Shown here piece after piece: positions 1-4,986 of a stretch of 5,259 nt of DNA. Source of the DNA: Dehalococcoidales bacterium. GTDB taxonomy: Bacteria > Chloroflexota > Dehalococcoidia > Dehalococcoidales > UBA2162. The stretch lies in assembly GCA_020343555.1 (NCBI GenBank), contig CP070800.1, positions 321,217-326,475 of the forward strand. Direction: 5' to 3'. The number at the start of each line of letters is the position of its first letter. Positions within the stretch are counted from its first letter, which is position 1. Both the position numbers and the translations under genes were made by a program. Below the pieces are notes generated by a model. The model was not told the DNA's origin and did no database searches. It was given only the letters and a program-made list of their open reading frames with translations.

Positions 1-118
1 ATTCGACACGCGATATCTGCGGGAACAGAATCTTGGTTTCACTGTGATTTCAAATATCACGGATGGCGAAGAACAGATAAGGAAAGTGATACTGGATTAT
101 CTTGAGGATAATCCTTAA
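1..118 (+). CDS. C-terminal end of an unidentified protein (5' truncated by window edge)
   Basis: The second reading frame is open from the window edge to a TAA at 116-118 and gives 38 residues ending in ILDYLEDNP. The tail is charged and looks like the last beta-strand and alpha-helix of a soluble globular enzyme: a hydrophobic stretch (GFTVISNI) is followed by an amphipathic helix (EEQIRKVILDYL). The fragment is too short to assign a family, and I do not recognise it. The promoter of the next unit starts about 15 bp after the stop, so the two are probably separate transcripts. No convincing terminator lies between them; the 6-bp inverted repeat at 124-146 has no T-tract. Confidence 0.6.
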   Translation, partial: FDTRYLREQNLGFTVISNITDGEEQIRKVILDYLEDNP

Positions 119-132
119 ATTGTTACAGGTGG

Positions 133-161
133 TTGACTTGCCTGTATTACGGTGATATAAA
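133..161 (+). promoter_or_regulatory. Strong sigma70-type promoter for the leader/phosphotransferase unit
   Basis: TTGACT (133-138) and TATAAA (156-161) are separated by exactly 17 bp, and TG lies one base before the -10 (153-154), making an extended -10. The predicted start is near 167-169, giving a 5' UTR of about 50 nt before the leader ORF. A 6-bp inverted repeat, TACAGG (124-129) and CCTGTA (141-146), brackets the -35 hexamer and could bind a regulator, although it may be chance. Confidence 0.7.
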
Positions 162-220
162 GAGTCTGAATCTGGAACCGGCAATCAGGGAAGACTAAAT
201 ATAAAAGGGAGGTGTGAATA

Positions 221-286
221 ATGGAGAAAAAAATGATTTTGACCAAATATAAAATATCACACCTCGGCTGGCTGATGGATATCTAG
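221..286 (+). CDS. 21-residue regulatory leader peptide upstream of phosphotransferase
   Basis: A very short ORF of 22 codons including TAG begins MEKKMILTKYKI and ends GWLMDI. Its start is supported by a strong SD, GGAGG (208-212), 8 nt before the ATG, which is one of the best ribosome-binding sites in the window. The peptide has a basic N-terminal half and no signal sequence or domain. Residues 9-11 are Lys-Tyr-Lys. This fits the +X(+) pattern (basic, any, basic) known to cause macrolide-dependent ribosome arrest in leader peptides such as ErmDL. The ORF sits between a strong promoter and an intrinsic terminator and precedes a phosphotransferase gene, the usual layout of antibiotic-sensing leaders. 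Codons 13-15 carry an element complementary to the SD regions of both ORFs. That it is translated and senses a drug is inference. There are no runs of one amino acid that would suggest amino-acid attenuation. Confidence 0.6.
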   Translation: MEKKMILTKYKISHLGWLMDI

Positions 287-310
287 TCTTTTCTTTACTG
301 CAGACTTCTT

Positions 311-341
311 AGCCACTCCGTCGAGAGTGGCTTTTTATTTT
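311..341 (+). terminator. Intrinsic terminator acting as attenuator
   Basis: AGCCACTC (311-318) and GAGTGGCT (325-332) form a perfect 8-bp stem with a 6-nt loop, followed by TTTTATTTT (333-341). It lies 25 nt after the leader ORF stop and 41 nt before the phosphotransferase start, inside the same transcription unit. Read-through is therefore needed to express the downstream gene. Confidence 0.8.
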
Positions 342-381
342 CGATTAATACCAGTAGAGGTGTGAAAAAGGAGTTTATCTA

Positions 382-1311
382 GTGAAGAATCCTACACCCG
401 AATTGAATACAGTAAAGACAATCGCCGCGAAATACCTGAAGAATATAGTGAGCGTGGAACGCGTCTCAAGAGACTGGTCTACCTATGTATTTTGTGTAAA
501 AACAAGCACAGAGACCTTTTATATCCGTTTTCTTCCGGAAGATGCCAGTTTTGCCGCCGAGGTGCTTGTCCATAACATACTTCTGGAACGAGGTGTGGTT
601 GTACCACGGGTAATTGCCAGGGAGCACAGGAACGAAGCAGCCGGGTTATCCGTAATGATTACGGGAGAAATACCCGGTGTATCCATCGAGAATGAATGGC
701 CGTCTGAGAATGCGCGTGAGATACTGAACCAGGCAGGTCGGCAATTAGCACTGGTAAATGAAGTGCCTGTTGATGGTTTTGGATGGATCGACCGTAATTC
801 CTATCATGTCCTGAAAGGAGTGCAGTCTTCATACAAAGATTTTTTCAACGATGGACTGACAGAAGGTCTTAATAATCTGAATAAGTTCGAATTTTCGGAT
901 ATGGAAATAACCCGAATTACCGAACTGGTCGAAACGGCACATAAAATAACCTATACTGAAAACGCTGTCCTCGTCCATGGTGATTTCGATTCCTCGCATA
1001 TTTTTCATGACAGCGGTAGATATACGGGTATAATCGACTTTGGCGAGATACGCGGCTGTTATCGGCTGACAGACCTGGCGACCTGTCTGATGTTTGACAG
1101 GTATAGAAGGCCGTCCACCTACGAGTATGTGCTGGAAGGATATCAGGAGATGACGCCTTTTACTGATGATGACATATACGGGATAGAGTTGTTCGTGCTT
1201 TATATGACGACTATGGGAATGGATCATAAGAAAAGCCGACCACGCCTGGCCGAATTCTTCTACACTAATGCCCGTGATCAGCTTGAAAGGATCAATAGAA
1301 TTTACGGTTGA
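382..1311 (+). CDS. APH-fold phosphotransferase (aminoglycoside/macrolide kinase-like), attenuator controlled
   Basis: A 309-residue cytoplasmic kinase of the aminoglycoside phosphotransferase/choline kinase fold, predicted to move the gamma-phosphate of a nucleotide to a hydroxyl of a small molecule. The N-lobe has a nucleotide-binding strand FYIRFLP (46-52), where Arg49 replaces the usual Lys, and a helix with Glu60. The catalytic loop is HGDFDSSHI (199-207) with Asp201 as predicted base. His206 takes the place of the common Asn, as I recall for APH(2'') and macrolide kinases. The metal-binding motif IIDFGE has Asp219. The start is GTG at 382, chosen because AAGGAG (368-373) lies 8 nt upstream; no better ATG is near. 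The gene follows a leader ORF and terminator, which suggests induction by a ribosome-targeting drug, and so a resistance kinase is the favoured guess. The substrate cannot be read from sequence: homoserine, choline, a sugar or another metabolite remain possible. Confidence 0.85.
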   Translation: MKNPTPELNTVKTIAAKYLKNIVSVERVSRDWSTYVFCVKTSTETFYIRFLPEDASFAAEVLVHNILLERGVVVPRVIAREHRNEAAGLSVMITGEIPGVSIENEWPSENAREILNQAGRQLALVNEVPVDGFGWIDRNSYHVLKGVQSSYKDFFNDGLTEGLNNLNKFEFSDMEITRITELVETAHKITYTENAVLVHGDFDSSHIFHDSGRYTGIIDFGEIRGCYRLTDLATCLMFDRYRRPSTYEYVLEGYQEMTPFTDDDIYGIELFVLYMTTMGMDHKKSRPRLAEFFYTNARDQLERINRIYG

Positions 1312-1322
1312 GACGACGTTTC

Positions 1323-1346
1323 CGAGGAGGCTTTTCAGCTCCCTCG
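1323..1346. other. Hairpin between convergent genes
   Basis: CGAGG (1323-1327) pairs with CCTCG (1342-1346). After an A-C mismatch, GGCT (1329-1332) pairs with AGCT (1337-1340) around a TTTC loop. It lies just after the phosphotransferase stop, in the 47-bp gap to the convergent regulator gene. No T-tract follows directly on either strand, so it may be a pause or RNA-stabilising hairpin rather than a classical terminator. Confidence 0.4.
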
Positions 1347-1353
1347 ATATAAC

Positions 1354-1373
1354 CTGAGTTATTTCAGTTTTTT
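1354..1373 (+). terminator. Weak intrinsic terminator candidate for the phosphotransferase
   Basis: CTGAG (1354-1358) and TTCAG (1363-1367) form a short stem with one G-T pair around TTAT, followed by six T (1368-1373). The element overlaps the last codons of the convergent AraC-type gene. The stem is weak alone; together with the hairpin at 1323-1346 it could end the plus-strand transcript. Confidence 0.4.
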
Positions 1374-2261
1374 CAATGGTTTGACAGATTCCTGCCCGAA
1401 GTTGGGCGGATCATGCCTTCCTCCGTGGGGTAAGTTGTAGTCCCACTCGAAACCATGTTCGGTCGGATTCCAGTTATCGATAACCTGGTTCATTGCCCTG
1501 TTAACCGCTTTTTCCATTGTAGTGTAATCGTATGGCGGATGGTGAAACACTACGCAGGTGGTTTCCGGTACGGGTATACACACCATCCTTTCCGGAATTT
1601 CCCCGGCGTAATCCTCCGGCATATTTACTCCGTAGATATAGCCGTCTTCTTTCTCTCCGTATAACCGGGCGCCGATTATTTCAGTTCGATTTTTCAGACT
1701 TATTAGAATACCGTCGATTTCCTCGCATCTATCCTTACCGGATATTTCCTCATCCTTGTTCCAGAAGTCCCAGTAATTGTCGACGCCGTCGTGACGCACC
1801 CCAATAAATTTATGAGCTGGGAACGCCTCGATACTAACAGTGATATTATTAGATAGATCTTCTTCCATATTGTCCTCCATTAATCCTAAAAAATGGGGAT
1901 TGAAGACAGTGCGTTTGACGTGGAGTGGAAGCGGTTTGGGCATCCTACGGTATTCGTTCGGAGTCATACCATACGTTCTCTTCAATGAACGAGAAAAAGC
2001 CTCCTGGGAGGAAAATCCGTATTTTACCGCAATATCGATAATGCGTTCACCGGTATCCCGCAGGTCGATTACGGCAGCACTTACCTTCCGGAGACGAATA
2101 TAGTCACGCAGTGATATCCCTGCGTATTTGTGAAACTGGCGTGTACAGTAATATGGCGAGTAATTAAGCTGCTTCGCCAGCATCTCCAGCGTGAAGGACC
2201 TGGTCAGATTATCCTCGATCCAGTCCAGCATTTTCTGGATACTCCGGTTCCATTCAAACAC
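1359..2261 (-). CDS. AraC-family transcriptional regulator with GyrI-like effector-binding domain
   Basis: A 300-residue cytoplasmic DNA-binding regulator. Residues about 5-107 form the AraC/XylS DNA-binding domain with two helix-turn-helix units. The first has LEMLAKQLNYSPYY (25-38). The second has IIDIAVKYGFSSQEAFSRSL (74-93), followed by the family signature YGMTPNEYR (97-105). Residues about 140-286 form a GyrI/AraC effector-binding domain like that of Rob-type regulators, with the typical run IPVPETTCVVF (229-239) and the helix before NW (263-264). The domain order (DNA-binding first, effector second) fits this subfamily. The start is GTG at 2261 because AAAGGAGGT (2277 down to 2269 on the minus strand) lies 7 nt upstream; an ATG 17 codons further up lacks an SD and would overlap the promoter. 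The divergent isochorismatase-family gene 119 bp away is a likely target. The ligand is unknown, but this class often senses lipophilic or cationic compounds. Confidence 0.92.
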   Translation of the reverse strand: MFEWNRSIQKMLDWIEDNLTRSFTLEMLAKQLNYSPYYCTRQFHKYAGISLRDYIRLRKVSAAVIDLRDTGERIIDIAVKYGFSSQEAFSRSLKRTYGMTPNEYRRMPKPLPLHVKRTVFNPHFLGLMEDNMEEDLSNNITVSIEAFPAHKFIGVRHDGVDNYWDFWNKDEEISGKDRCEEIDGILISLKNRTEIIGARLYGEKEDGYIYGVNMPEDYAGEIPERMVCIPVPETTCVVFHHPPYDYTTMEKAVNRAMNQVIDNWNPTEHGFEWDYNLPHGGRHDPPNFGQESVKPLKKLK

Positions 2262-2285
2262 CTGTCTTACCTCCTTTCGGAAACG

Positions 2286-2291
2286 ATTATA
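2286..2291 (-). promoter_or_regulatory. -10 box of the AraC-type regulator gene
   Basis: On the minus strand a consensus TATAAT occupies 2291 down to 2286. It predicts transcription from about 2279 and a leader of some 18 nt containing only the SD. No good -35 hexamer is found 16-18 bp upstream, which suggests weak basal or activator-dependent transcription. Confidence 0.45.
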
Positions 2292-2331
2292 AAGGAGAAA
2301 TGGGAGGATCATTTGATTTGAGTTGCCAAGG

Positions 2332-2345
2332 ATACTACCGAGTAT
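2332..2345. repeat. Inverted repeat in divergent promoter region (candidate operator)
   Basis: ATACT (2332-2336) and AGTAT (2341-2345) are inverted around ACCG. The repeat lies between the two divergent promoters and directly upstream of the expected -35 region of the isochorismatase-family gene, where an AraC-type activator could bind. It is short, and AraC proteins usually bind direct repeats, so support is modest. Confidence 0.25.
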
Positions 2346-2366
2346 TTAATTGTACTTTTTCCCGTG

Positions 2367-2375
2367 TGATAAAAT
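2367..2375 (+). promoter_or_regulatory. Extended -10 promoter immediately upstream of isochorismatase-family gene
   Basis: TGATAAAAT at 2367-2375 is an extended -10 element (TG, one base, TAAAAT). It ends 5 bp before the ATG at 2381, so the predicted start of transcription falls on or next to the initiation codon. The -35 region (about 2347-2352, TAATTG) is poor, as in extended -10 or activator-dependent promoters. Confidence 0.45.
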
Positions 2376-2380
2376 GAACC

Positions 2381-3028
2381 ATGAGTAAATATACCGAACC
2401 TGAACTGGACAAAGCCGCTTTAATTACCATAGATACTCAACGTGATACACTGGACGGACAGCCATTCGAAATACCCGGAACTTCAACCGCTTTATCGAAC
2501 ATCGGGTTGTTACTTGATATATTTAGAAGCCATTCGATGCCGATTATCCACATTGTGCGTATTTATCAGAGAAATGGCAGTAATGTGGATATTTGCAGAA
2601 GAGAAGAGGTTGAAAACGGGCGTCAGTGGGTTCTTGAAGATTCAGATGGCTCCCAGATAGCCACAGAGTTTTTTACCCCCGACGAAGTTATCCTTGATTC
2701 ATCATTACTGCTATCCGGAGGTATTCAAAATATCTCGACGAACGAAGTGATAATCTACAAACCTCGATGGGGTGCTTTTGATAACACTCCACTGGAAGAG
2801 TATCTGGGAAAATTGAACGTTTCTACGCTTATTTTCACTGGCTGCAACTATCCGAACTGCCCCCGAACTTCGATATACGAAGCGAGTGAAAGGGACTTTC
2901 GGATAATCCTGGTTACCGATGCCATATCCAGCCTTAATGAGCAGGGTAAAAAGGAGATGGCGAATATAGGCGTAGAACTCATGACTGCCGGAAAACTCGC
3001 TGACAAACTACGGTTGGTTTCATTATAA
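2381..3028 (+). CDS. Isochorismatase-family cysteine hydrolase
   Basis: A 215-residue soluble enzyme of the isochorismatase-like hydrolase fold, which includes nicotinamidases, N-carbamoyl amidases and related amide hydrolases. The catalytic triad is visible: Asp18 in ALITIDTQ (13-20), Lys127 in YKPRWGAF (126-133) and the nucleophile Cys160 in NCPRTSIYEA (159-168). VTDAIS (178-183) is the usual strand after the cysteine helix. The length matches the family. The expected cis-peptide region precedes the cysteine as TGCNYPNC, giving a second Cys155 nearby. No SD precedes the ATG, and an extended -10 ends 5 bp upstream, so the mRNA may be leaderless. The substrate cannot be read from sequence; residues typical of nicotinamidase metal sites were not recognised. 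The divergent AraC-type gene may control it. A true isochorismatase role is unlikely without siderophore genes nearby. Confidence 0.9.
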   Translation: MSKYTEPELDKAALITIDTQRDTLDGQPFEIPGTSTALSNIGLLLDIFRSHSMPIIHIVRIYQRNGSNVDICRREEVENGRQWVLEDSDGSQIATEFFTPDEVILDSSLLLSGGIQNISTNEVIIYKPRWGAFDNTPLEEYLGKLNVSTLIFTGCNYPNCPRTSIYEASERDFRIILVTDAISSLNEQGKKEMANIGVELMTAGKLADKLRLVSL

Positions 3029-3039
3029 TCTGTATTAGA

Positions 3040-3089
3040 TTATCGCCCAAAACTAAAAAAATGTCAGAAAATACCTTCTGTGGCGATAA
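3040..3089. repeat. Nested inverted repeat in the intergenic region after the isochorismatase-family gene
   Basis: TTATCGCC (3040-3047) and GGCGATAA (3082-3089) are perfect 8-bp inverted arms. Inside them CAGAA (3065-3069) and TTCTG (3076-3080) form a second small stem. No T-tract follows on the plus strand, so it is not a standard terminator for the upstream gene. It may protect the mRNA 3' end or be an operator for the following lipoprotein gene, whose promoter lies just downstream. Confidence 0.4.
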
Positions 3090-3109
3090 CCCTGGCCGAT
3101 TTCCTGCGT

Positions 3110-3115
3110 TATATT
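3110..3115 (+). promoter_or_regulatory. Possible -10 box of the lipoprotein gene
   Basis: TATATT (3110-3115) lies in an AT-rich stretch 18 bp before the ATG, with no good -35 hexamer at the proper distance. The lipoprotein gene's own SD, AGGTGA (3122-3127), has a 6-nt spacer to the ATG at 3134. Confidence 0.3.
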
Positions 3116-3133
3116 CTATATAGGTGAACTGGA

Positions 3134-4063
3134 ATGAATAAGCGTGTAATTTACATTATTATCTGTATGTCTGTTTTGCTATCTATATTTCCTCTATTAA
3201 GTGGCTGTACATCACAGGAAGAACCTGTCCAGGAAGCTACCACACAGGAAATTCAAACGGAGAACAGCGAAGGCTTTGCTATTTATCTGACAAAAGACGA
3301 TATTCCGACTGAGAAAATGGCGATGTTGAGCCATGTCGAAATCGCAGAAGAACCGATAATATCAATTGAGGACACGATTTCATATGATGCGGTAACTCAT
3401 ACTATAACAATTACTCATGAGGCAGTTGAACGTATCAGGAACCTGGAAGTGCCAGTCAATGGAAAATCATTTCTGGTATGTGTGGACAAAAATCCCATAT
3501 ATTGGGGAGCATTCTGGACGCCGATATCATCTGTGTCATTCAATGGTGTGAACATCTGGAAGATCTATGGCGAGGAGTTAGATATCATAAAACTTGAACT
3601 GGGGTATCCAGCCGAAAGCTTCTTTCAAGGAGAAGATCCCAGGAATAATCCGGAAGTCATGACGTCGCTGAAACATGCCGGAAAACTAATCAACGGAATG
3701 TCGTTCACCTTTATCGATGAATTGCCGCACTCGATGAAAGGGTATGAACTATATTCCTGGCGTGAAGGTGACGAATGGCGGTTTAAACTGATAACAGGAA
3801 CGAATCGCACTAAAACTCTTCAGGAAATTGTCAGCAATACAGATGAAATATCCGAATTTGTTGATATACGTGTAACCGGTATGGACGCGTTGTTAACCCT
3901 TCTTCATAAGATTCCTGACGGAGAATCTGTTTTCTGGAGTATTTCTTTAAGAGTGGAAGATACGACTGGAAGTGATGTTGTTCTGGAATATCCTGATGAA
4001 ATCACGGGGGGCTCCATTATTAAACACGCCGGTGAAAGCGGTATCGAGCTAATTCTGGAATAA
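3134..4063 (+). CDS. Uncharacterised lipoprotein
   Basis: A 309-residue exported protein of unknown function. The N-terminus is a lipoprotein signal peptide: Lys3-Arg4, a hydrophobic core (5-20), and the lipobox LLSGC with Cys25 as the lipidated residue. A Gln/Glu/Thr-rich linker follows (26-47), as is normal for a tether to the membrane surface. The rest is soluble. A first region (about 48-165) contains VPVNGKSFLVCVDKNPIYW (106-124) with the aromatic patch YWGAFWTP (123-130). A second region (about 190-290) contains GYELYSWREGDEWRFKLITG (203-222). I recall similar patterns in uncharacterised lipoproteins of anaerobic bacteria but can name no family. The ATG is preceded by AGGTGA at 6 nt. 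The gene looks monocistronic; the next plus-strand gene starts 359 bp later, beyond a minus-strand gene. The protein probably faces the outside of the membrane as a binding or structural protein. Confidence 0.85.
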   Translation: MNKRVIYIIICMSVLLSIFPLLSGCTSQEEPVQEATTQEIQTENSEGFAIYLTKDDIPTEKMAMLSHVEIAEEPIISIEDTISYDAVTHTITITHEAVERIRNLEVPVNGKSFLVCVDKNPIYWGAFWTPISSVSFNGVNIWKIYGEELDIIKLELGYPAESFFQGEDPRNNPEVMTSLKHAGKLINGMSFTFIDELPHSMKGYELYSWREGDEWRFKLITGTNRTKTLQEIVSNTDEISEFVDIRVTGMDALLTLLHKIPDGESVFWSISLRVEDTTGSDVVLEYPDEITGGSIIKHAGESGIELILE

Positions 4064-4071
4064 CAGAATAC

Positions 4072-4299
4072 CTAGATAATGATCCCGACGAGAATTAGCA
4101 CCATACCCAGAATCGTCGCCGAACAGGGAATCTTCGTCCTGCTCCAGTTAGCCCGGCAGTAATTTATCCGGTAGACGCCACTTAAAAAAGCCCATTTGCC
4201 GTAGCCAGGATCATTTCTCAGTGCGTGGAAACCTACCCAGAAATAGCCAACCAGAAACAGAAACGCGCCTATCGTCAGTAAAAGTAATTCCCGCGGCAT
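4072..4299 (-). CDS. Small two-helix membrane protein, unknown function
   Basis: A 75-residue protein with a hydrophobic segment at about 5-26 (core LLLLTIGAFLFLVGYFWVGF) and a second at about 61-75 that runs to the C-terminus (ILGMVLILVGIII). The polar stretch between them (27-60) is rich in Tyr, Trp, Arg and Asn and has two cysteines (48 and 59). The start at 4299 was chosen because AAGGAG (4314 down to 4309 on the minus strand) lies 9 nt upstream; an ATG at 4362 would add 21 polar residues without an SD. The stop is 8 bp from that of the convergent lipoprotein gene. The frame ends in hydrophobic residues right up to the stop, typical of small inner-membrane proteins. I do not recognise the family. 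No partner gene is evident. Confidence 0.6.
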   Translation of the reverse strand: MPRELLLLTIGAFLFLVGYFWVGFHALRNDPGYGKWAFLSGVYRINYCRANWSRTKIPCSATILGMVLILVGIII

Positions 4300-4386
4300 C
4301 GGTTCATTCTCCTTAATAGTCAATAAAAGTGTATCACAGTCGGCGACATAAGTGCAGTTCATGTGTTGATTCTCTTACGAAAGGTA

Positions 4387-4415
4387 TTGACTCTGAGGAT
4401 ACTTATAGATATCCT
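4387..4415 (+). promoter_or_regulatory. Promoter of the YdeI-like/ferredoxin operon
   Basis: TTGACT (4387-4392) and TATCCT (4410-4415) are separated by 17 bp. The predicted start of transcription is about 4421-4423, at the ATG, so the mRNA may be leaderless; only a weak GAG (4418-4420) precedes the ATG. A short inverted repeat, GGATA (4397-4401) and TATCC (4410-4414), lies across the -10. Confidence 0.45.
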
Positions 4416-4422
4416 GTGAGAT

Positions 4423-4983
4423 ATGGAAGATCAACTTTTATTTTCAGATAGAGAAGAATTCAGGCAGTGGCTGAGTAAGAACCACGATACCAGTCCGGGT
4501 ATCTGGCTAATCCTTGGAAAATCCGGCAGGCTGAAAACGGTGAAAGCGGACGAAGCTCTTGAAGAGGCTCTCTGTTTCGGTTGGATCGACGGGCTGATCA
4601 AGAGTGTCGATGATACAAGATACCTTAAGAAATTCTCCAGGCGTCGTAAAGGAAGCAAGTGGTCGGTTAAGAACAGAAAGACTGCAGAACAACTTTTTGG
4701 TGAAGGGAAGATGGCTGCGCCTGGTGTTGCAGCTATTGAAGAAGCGAAAAAATCCGGTAACTGGGACCTTCCGGAACGCGAAACCGCGACTGATGACCAG
4801 GTAGAGATACTTATAAAAGCTATAAACGGAACTGAACCGGCACTCTCGAATTTCCTTAATATGCCGCTTTCTATCAGGAAAACCTACACGATGTTTTATC
4901 TCGATGCCAAGAAGGAAGAAACAAGGATAAGACGCCTGGAAAGAATCATAGGTCGCTTGAATGAAAACAAGGGACCTATGTAG
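4423..4983 (+). CDS. YdeI/OmpD-associated family protein
   Basis: A 186-residue cytoplasmic protein of the YdeI/OmpD-associated (OmdA) family. Family hallmarks are visible in order: an N-terminal helix FSDREEFRQWL (7-17), GIWLILGK (26-33), the strongly conserved ALCFGWIDG (49-57), RRRKGSKWSVKNR (73-85), and a C-terminal KKEETRIRRLERII (163-176) like the end of many members. The length is normal for the family. Members have been linked to stress or antimicrobial-peptide tolerance in some enterobacteria, but the molecular function is not established, so no role is claimed here. The ATG at 4423 lacks a good SD, and a promoter ends 7 bp upstream, so translation may be leaderless. It is the first gene of a run with the ferredoxin (3 bp gap) and a further gene. 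Confidence 0.9.
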   Translation: MEDQLLFSDREEFRQWLSKNHDTSPGIWLILGKSGRLKTVKADEALEEALCFGWIDGLIKSVDDTRYLKKFSRRRKGSKWSVKNRKTAEQLFGEGKMAAPGVAAIEEAKKSGNWDLPERETATDDQVEILIKAINGTEPALSNFLNMPLSIRKTYTMFYLDAKKEETRIRRLERIIGRLNENKGPM

Positions 4984-4986
4984 ATC

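Larger units (their letters stand above)
209..365 (+). promoter_or_regulatory. Mutually exclusive RNA pairing elements of a putative translational/transcriptional attenuator
   Basis: GAGGTGTGAA occurs twice, at 209-218 (the SD region of the leader ORF) and at 357-366 (ending just before the SD of the phosphotransferase). The exact reverse complement TCACACCTC lies once between them at 257-265, as codons 13-15 of the leader ORF. The middle element can pair with either copy (9 bp) but not both. Next to it, 266-275 can pair with 309-318 (seven contiguous pairs including one G-T wobble, then a C-C mismatch and two further pairs). This overlaps the 5' arm of the terminator and would act as an antiterminator. 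The pairings are read directly from the sequence; the switching role is inferred. Confidence 0.6.

Noticed and set aside
221..286. Amino-acid biosynthesis type attenuator
   Set aside because: The leader has no run of a single regulatory amino acid (only one Trp and one His) and the downstream gene is not biosynthetic.
285..306. Hairpin AGTCT / AGACT just after the leader stop
   Set aside because: Only 5 bp with a 12-nt loop. It could be a pause site but is too weak to claim separately.
357..362. GAGGTG as the ribosome-binding site of the phosphotransferase
   Set aside because: It ends 19 nt before the GTG, which is too far. AAGGAG at 368-373 has the proper spacing, so GAGGTGTGA is better explained as a regulatory pairing element.
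829..1227. Minus-strand open frame of 132 codons within the phosphotransferase
   Set aside because: It overlaps the conserved catalytic motifs of the plus-strand kinase, has no SD and no recognisable protein features.
2262..2312. Upstream ATG (2312) as start of the AraC-type regulator
   Set aside because: It has no SD, and the extra 17 codons cover both a TATAAT box and the strong SD that serves the GTG at 2261.
4300..4362. Upstream ATG (4362) as start of the small membrane protein
   Set aside because: No SD precedes it, and the added 21 residues are polar. AAGGAG lies inside this extension, 9 nt before the ATG at 4299.
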